From: Candidatus Kryptoniota bacterium
GTDB taxonomy: Bacteria; Bacteroidota; Ignavibacteria; Kryptoniales; JAKASW01
Assembly: GCA_024641705.1 (NCBI GenBank)
Contig: JAHECO010000017.1
Span: 1 to 64,000, forward strand
Reading direction: 5' to 3'
Length of the DNA: 64,000 bases
Shown in pieces: positions 59,848 to 64,000 of this stretch. The notes under the pieces are model-generated. The model was not told where the DNA came from, searched no databases, and worked only from the letters and a program-made list of their open reading frames with translations. The position numbers were made by a program, and so were the translations under genes. Numbering within the stretch: the stretch's first letter is position 1; every line of letters starts with the position of its first letter.

Positions 59848-60840
59848 ATGAGGAGTCCGATAGGCGTTGTCTTGATATTGGGGAGTCTTGCGTTCATTCT
59901 GACAGGATGTGCTCCTGATCCACCGCATGACAACCCTCTTGATCCTAGTTCTCCGAATTACAGGAACGAGGGAAGAGTCGCGGGAAAAGTCCTCGGTCTC
60001 AGCCTACCCTACGCCGGAGTCCCGGATGTACTCGTGACGATCCTGCAAAACGGCTCCGGCCAGCTGACCGCCTCGGACGGGAGCTTCAGTTTTCCGGACG
60101 CACCTTCAGGGACCATCGCTCTCGTAGTCTCCAAATCGAATTACCTCGCCGATACACTCCGTTTGAACCTGCCGGTTGGAGGGAACGTGGATACCGTCCT
60201 CCACATTGATGCCCTTCCACAGGTAAGCGGAGCACAGGTTGTCACTTCCAAAGTAGATCATTGGTATCCTGGTGCCATTTATTCGGCGACCGTCACCGCC
60301 TCGGTGACAGACCCTGACGGAGAGCTCGACATAATAGACTCAACCGTGCAGGTTACCGTCGACTCGCTTTCTTTCCAGATGACCCGGACGACGGGGAGCA
60401 AATATCAGGTCATCATTGACGGTTCTCTGCTTCCAAACCAGGATCTGCAATGGCTGGTTGGAAAACAATTTACGATCTCGGCGTCGGACCATGAGAAAGG
60501 GACGGGTACCAGTGAGCCGTTCTTTGTTTCGAGAATCATAGAACCTGAAGCGACTCCCACATCACCGATCAATCTGCAGTTGACGGGTCCGTCGCCGGTG
60601 CTTGACTGGAATCCACCCGGCGTCAGTTATGACTACACCTACCAGCTGCAGATCGTCCACATAGATACGAGCACCGGTATTCAAACCCTCGCGTGGTCGC
60701 AATCGGGGCTGAGTTCATCGTCCGGGTCGTTCGTTTATCCCGGATCACTCAGACCGGGCACTTATTTCTGGACGGTCACTGTAATCGACGATTACGGTAA
60801 CAGCTCGACGTCGTGGGAAGCGTCATTCAAGGTACCATAG
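59848..60840 (+). CDS. Lipoprotein with carboxypeptidase-regulatory-like and Ig/FN3-like domains
   Basis: 330 residues. Lipoprotein signal 'LILGSLAFILTGCAPDPPHD' with Cys21 as lipidation site, then 'NPLDPSSPNYRNEGRVAGKV'. Residues ~45-120 look like a carboxypeptidase regulatory-like beta domain ('GVPDVLVTILQNGSGQLTAS', 'DGSFSFPDAPSGTIALVVSK'). The C-terminal part resembles a fibronectin type III domain ('LRPGTYFWTVTVIDDYGNSS'). Likely a surface or periplasmic lipoprotein. Function unknown; it is followed closely by a regulator. Confidence 0.7.
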   Translation: MRSPIGVVLILGSLAFILTGCAPDPPHDNPLDPSSPNYRNEGRVAGKVLGLSLPYAGVPDVLVTILQNGSGQLTASDGSFSFPDAPSGTIALVVSKSNYLADTLRLNLPVGGNVDTVLHIDALPQVSGAQVVTSKVDHWYPGAIYSATVTASVTDPDGELDIIDSTVQVTVDSLSFQMTRTTGSKYQVIIDGSLLPNQDLQWLVGKQFTISASDHEKGTGTSEPFFVSRIIEPEATPTSPINLQLTGPSPVLDWNPPGVSYDYTYQLQIVHIDTSTGIQTLAWSQSGLSSSSGSFVYPGSLRPGTYFWTVTVIDDYGNSSTSWEASFKVP

Positions 60841-60850
60841 AAAGAAGAAA

Positions 60851-62335
60851 ATGCCGGAACAACATAGAGATAATTTTACCGTTCTGTACGAGATCGCCCA
60901 GCGTATCAACTCGATCCTTGACGAACAGGAATTGCTGGAAGAGGTGCTCGAGACCGCCATGGCCCATCTTGACGCCGAGAGGGGATATATCGTAATGGTG
61001 GACCCCGAAGACGAGCGGGGTTTCAATGTCGTCGTCTCGAAGAACTTCAGCACGCCGAAAGCGGCCGACGAATCGGCGGCCTCATCATCGGTTATGAACA
61101 AAGTATTTAAATCGGGGGAGCCTGTCCTGACGTTCGATGCACTGAGCGACGAACGTTTCGAAGCGTCGCGCAGCATCGTGTCGCAGCGGATACTTTCCAT
61201 CATCTGTGTGCCGCTCCGTCTTCAGGAAGAAACGATCGGCGCCATCTACCTCGACAGCACCAAATCGAGGGGGAAGTTTAACGAAGAGACTCTCAAATTC
61301 CTGGCGGTGTTCGGGAACCTCGCAGCCGTCGCGGTTGAGAACGCCAAGCGGTACAACCGTTTGAAGAATGAGAATGCCAGGCTCCAGAGCGAGGTCAGCA
61401 GCACGAACCTTTTCCCCGGCATCATAGGAAAAAGCAAACAATGGAAAGCAGCTCTGGACCTGGTGCAGCGCGTCATCGATACCGACGTGTCGGTTTTGAT
61501 AACCGGTGAGAGCGGGACCGGGAAGGAACTCATCGCCCGTGCGATACACAACCAGGGCAAGCGCAGGGATATGTCGTTCATGGCCATCAATTGCTCCGCC
61601 ATCCCCGAGCCGCTTCTCGAGAGCGAGCTTTTCGGCTACAGAAAGGGCGCCTTCACGGGAGCCAATGCCGACAAGAAGGGCCTGATAGAATACACCGACG
61701 GCGGAACGCTCTTTCTCGACGAGATAGGCGACCTGCCGCAGTCACTGCAGGCGAAGCTGCTCAGAGTCTTGCAGGAAAGGGAAATCAGGAGGCTGGGTGA
61801 TACGGAGAGCAGAAAGGTAAACGTAAGACTGATTTCCGCCACGAACAGGAACCTCCGCGAAGAGATAAATAACGGGAAGTTCAGGGAAGACTTGTACTTC
61901 CGGCTTAACATCGTGGAGATCCACCTCCCGGCCCTCCGCGAGCGCACGGACGATATACCGGTCCTGGCCAACCATTTCCTGAAGAAGGCATCCGAAACCC
62001 ACGGCAGAAACGTGGGGAAGATATCCTCCGCTGCAATGTCCAGGCTTTTGAGACACTCCTGGTACGGAAACGTCAGGGAGCTCCAGAACGTCGTCGAGCG
62101 GGCAGTCGTGTTGTCGCGCGGAGAAGAACTTGCGGAGGAAGATCTGAAACTCGAACAGTATTCGGAGGAGGAGCTGGTGCAGACGGGACTCACCCTGGAA
62201 GAGTTCGAGAGGAAATTGGTCGAGAAGACTCTCGGCGAAACCGGAGGCAACAGGACCAGGACTGCCGAAAAGCTCGGCGTGTCGCTGCGATGGCTGCAAT
62301 ACAGGTTGAAGGAATGGGGCGGTGACTCAAGATAG
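60851..62335 (+). CDS. Sigma-54-dependent transcriptional activator with GAF sensor domain
   Basis: 494 residues: GAF (about 15-170, 'LDEQELLEEVLETAMAHLDA'), AAA+ motor with Walker A 'VLITGESGTGKELIARAIHN' (~218), sigma-54 contact loop 'GYRKGAFTGANADKKGLIEY', Walker B 'GGTLFLDEIGDLP', and a Fis-type HTH at the end ('RTRTAEKLGVSLRWLQYRL'). NtrC-like but with GAF instead of a receiver, similar to NifA or FhlA. Target promoters were not found in the window. Its stop overlaps the kinase gene by 14 bases, tying the two together. Confidence 0.92.
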   Translation: MPEQHRDNFTVLYEIAQRINSILDEQELLEEVLETAMAHLDAERGYIVMVDPEDERGFNVVVSKNFSTPKAADESAASSSVMNKVFKSGEPVLTFDALSDERFEASRSIVSQRILSIICVPLRLQEETIGAIYLDSTKSRGKFNEETLKFLAVFGNLAAVAVENAKRYNRLKNENARLQSEVSSTNLFPGIIGKSKQWKAALDLVQRVIDTDVSVLITGESGTGKELIARAIHNQGKRRDMSFMAINCSAIPEPLLESELFGYRKGAFTGANADKKGLIEYTDGGTLFLDEIGDLPQSLQAKLLRVLQEREIRRLGDTESRKVNVRLISATNRNLREEINNGKFREDLYFRLNIVEIHLPALRERTDDIPVLANHFLKKASETHGRNVGKISSAAMSRLLRHSWYGNVRELQNVVERAVVLSRGEELAEEDLKLEQYSEEELVQTGLTLEEFERKLVEKTLGETGGNRTRTAEKLGVSLRWLQYRLKEWGGDSR

Positions 62336-63917
62336 CTTCACGATACTGGAACTGATCAGCCAGAGCCCGACGACGAGCGTCTACAAGGCTCACCAGAATG
62401 TGCTGGGTAGGACCATACTTCTGAAGGTGCTGCACAAGCATTTGCTGCGCGACAAGGAACTCGTTGCTAGGTTCTCCCGGGAAGCTAAAGCCTGCGCCAT
62501 CCTGAAATCCGAGAACATCGTTCAGGTATACGATCTTACGGAAGTGGACGGCGCCCCCGCTATCGTCATGGAATATGTCGAAGGTAAATCTCTCGAAGAC
62601 CTTCTTGAAGACCCGTCAGTGCGTTCCGAAGCGCTGCTTCGCAAAGTCGCTTCCTCCGTACTGAAGGCGCTGTCGTATGCTCACGACAGGGGCGTCACAC
62701 ACCGCGATATCAAACCGGGCAATATCCTGGTCTCAGAGGACGGGACTGTAAAGGTGACCGACTTCGGTCTCGCCGCGGTAACGGACGCGCCGTCGCTCAC
62801 GATGGAGGGAAGTCTGATCGGAACTCCGGCTTATATGTCTCCGGAACAGGCGCGCGGAGAACCGGTCGACCAGAGGACTGACCTGTTCTCTCTCGGGGTG
62901 ACGCTTGTGGAAGTCCTGACGGGCGACAAGATACTGGTAGGAAGGTCGTATGCGGAATGTCTGAACAAAATTCAGACTTTCAGTCTCGCCTCGATCGGTT
63001 ATCTAGCTCCGCAGTGCTCTCCCCACGTGTTCGAGTTCATGAAGAAGATGCTTGCGCCGGACAAACACGACAGGTTCGCCTTCGCCAGCGAAGCGTTGGC
63101 ATTTCTGGAATCGGTCCCGTTCGTAGAGAAGCAAGAGACCCCGACAAATGGAGGGAGTGCCCGGAAGCGCGCGAGCCGGCTGCTCGCCGGCGCAGTTGGA
63201 GCCGTACTCCTTGTCGTGGTAGGACTCTCGTTCGTGTTCAGGCATCCTGCCCTGAAGACGGGAGGAGCAGCCACGGACTCGACGCTGGTGTCGAAGTCTC
63301 ATCCGACGGAAGAGATAAAGAGCTCGTTGCCGCCGGAGCAGCAGGATCTGAAGCGGGGGGAACCCGGCAGAGAGAAAACGGCCGCGGCGAAATTGCCGGA
63401 TACATCCCCGGTTCAGCAGCGAGACTCAACGGGGCCCGGTGCCGCGGGAGACAAAACGCTGGCGGTTGCATCCGCCGAATCCGACTCCGGCTACATTTCG
63501 GTCCAATGCACGCCGTGGGCAAAAATCTTCATCGATAACGAGTATGCCGGCACGACTCCGATCTCGGGATCTATCAAGATGCCGGCCGGGGAGCATACGG
63601 TGACATTCAACAATCCGAATTTCGCTCCCATCGTGAGACAGGTTACTGTCCAGCCGAAACTTCTTGCGAGCGTCTCGGCAAACTTTCTCGAGAGTTCCGG
63701 TTACGTTATCGTCAGCGTTGAACCGTGGGGGAATGTCTACGTCGACGACCAGTTCCGCGAGACCACCCCCTCCGTGCAACCGATCGTCGTCTCCGCGGGT
63801 ACGCGAAAAATCAGGATACATAACCCGAACTTCCAGGATATCGTCAAGACGGTGACGGTGAATCCAGGCGATACATTGCGGCTGAATTTCAGCTTTTTAG
63901 ATCAGGGCCGTAAGTGA
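62322..63917 (+). CDS. Membrane Ser/Thr protein kinase with two C-terminal PEGA domains
   Basis: 531 residues from GTG 62322. The PknB-like kinase domain (1-265) has the Lys in 'GRTILLKVLHKHL', the catalytic 'VTHRDIKPGNILVSEDG' (~127), 'VTDFGLAAV' and 'GTPAYMSPEQARGEPVDQRT'. One membrane segment follows (~286-308, 'LAGAVGAVLLVVVGLSFVF'), then a Pro/Ser/Lys linker and two PEGA repeats ('GYISVQCTPWAKIFIDNEYA' and 'GYVIVSVEPWGNVYVDDQFR') outside the cytoplasm. The glycine loop is atypical ('ISQSPTTSVYKA'). The overlapping sigma-54 activator could be a substrate. Confidence 0.9.
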   Translation: MTQDSFTILELISQSPTTSVYKAHQNVLGRTILLKVLHKHLLRDKELVARFSREAKACAILKSENIVQVYDLTEVDGAPAIVMEYVEGKSLEDLLEDPSVRSEALLRKVASSVLKALSYAHDRGVTHRDIKPGNILVSEDGTVKVTDFGLAAVTDAPSLTMEGSLIGTPAYMSPEQARGEPVDQRTDLFSLGVTLVEVLTGDKILVGRSYAECLNKIQTFSLASIGYLAPQCSPHVFEFMKKMLAPDKHDRFAFASEALAFLESVPFVEKQETPTNGGSARKRASRLLAGAVGAVLLVVVGLSFVFRHPALKTGGAATDSTLVSKSHPTEEIKSSLPPEQQDLKRGEPGREKTAAAKLPDTSPVQQRDSTGPGAAGDKTLAVASAESDSGYISVQCTPWAKIFIDNEYAGTTPISGSIKMPAGEHTVTFNNPNFAPIVRQVTVQPKLLASVSANFLESSGYVIVSVEPWGNVYVDDQFRETTPSVQPIVVSAGTRKIRIHNPNFQDIVKTVTVNPGDTLRLNFSFLDQGRK

Positions 63918-63952
63918 CGGCATGATGATTGCAGAATATACTACAAGTGGCT

Positions 63953-64000
63953 ATGGTCTGGCATAAAAAGAAATATCGACTCAATCTGCTTATTGCGGCA
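63953..64000 (+). CDS. Start of a gene cut off by the window end
   Basis: The ATG at 63953 opens 'MVWHKKKYRLNLLIAA', with basic residues followed by a hydrophobic stretch, as at the start of a signal peptide. Only 16 codons are visible and the ribosome site is weak, so this is tentative. Confidence 0.4.
   Translation, partial: MVWHKKKYRLNLLIAA

Noticed and set aside
1..64000. CRISPR arrays and rRNA genes
   Set aside because: No regularly spaced direct repeats of 24-40 bp and no rRNA-like stretches were seen on reading through; only one tRNA gene was found.

Overview
The window reads as a chromosomal segment of a flagellated, Gram-negative member of the Bacteroidota/Chlorobi (FCB) group, most likely Ignavibacteria or a close relative. 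The reasons are a fused LpxC-FabZ protein, HPr kinase, secreted proteins ending in type IX-style sorting domains (motif 'PNPFNPST'), a XerC-HPF gene pair, and flagellar genes, which most Bacteroidetes lack. The taxonomic call is inference from gene content; no marker phylogeny could be run.

Layout. 1-10 kb: end of comEC, then a co-directional envelope operon (uppS, bamA, two ompH/skp, lpxD, lpxC-fabZ, lpxA, a lipoate ligase, panB) for outer-membrane protein insertion and lipid A synthesis. 10-19 kb: a T9SS-type secreted protein, a zinc-ribbon protein, a GT87-like glycosyltransferase, cspA with a long leader, ybeY, smg, topA, xerC and hpf. 19-23.5 kb (minus strand): a large secreted matrixin-like metalloprotease whose reading frame is cut by one in-frame TAG, a lipoprotein and a LuxR-type HTH protein. 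23.5-37.5 kb: hprK, SDR, radical SAM, family-5 UDG, ychF, MFS, UPF0173 hydrolase, NAD-IDH, a GT39-like protein, a GalT-like protein, rpsT and DinB.

37.5-48.8 kb is an accessory region at a tRNA-Ala(GGC) gene. An apparently recent element of about 8.2 kb lies between a 50-bp direct repeat of the tRNA 3' half (40496-40545 and 48736-48785). It carries a tyrosine integrase, an HTH/ImmA regulator pair, a frameshifted replisome-organizer-like gene, a DnaB-like helicase, small unknown genes and one exported protein, but no recognisable capsid, terminase-large or conjugation gene. Immediately outside it (37.5-40.5 kb) lie remains of a related older element: an HTH/broken-ImmA pair, a 40-codon relative of one of the newer element's genes, and an integrase ghost made of fused N- and C-terminal pieces. 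The two HTH genes have different operators of the same architecture (6-bp half-sites with a 7-bp spacer).

48.9-64 kb: a PAS-GAF histidine kinase, a 1409-residue multi-domain signalling protein with degenerate kinase and receiver parts, a GT2-TPR glycosyltransferase, and a flagellar cluster (sigma-28 promoter, flagellin, fliS, fliD, a small coiled-coil protein, flgM). These are followed by a lipoprotein, a GAF-type sigma-54 activator overlapping a PEGA-tailed Ser/Thr kinase, and the first codons of a further gene.
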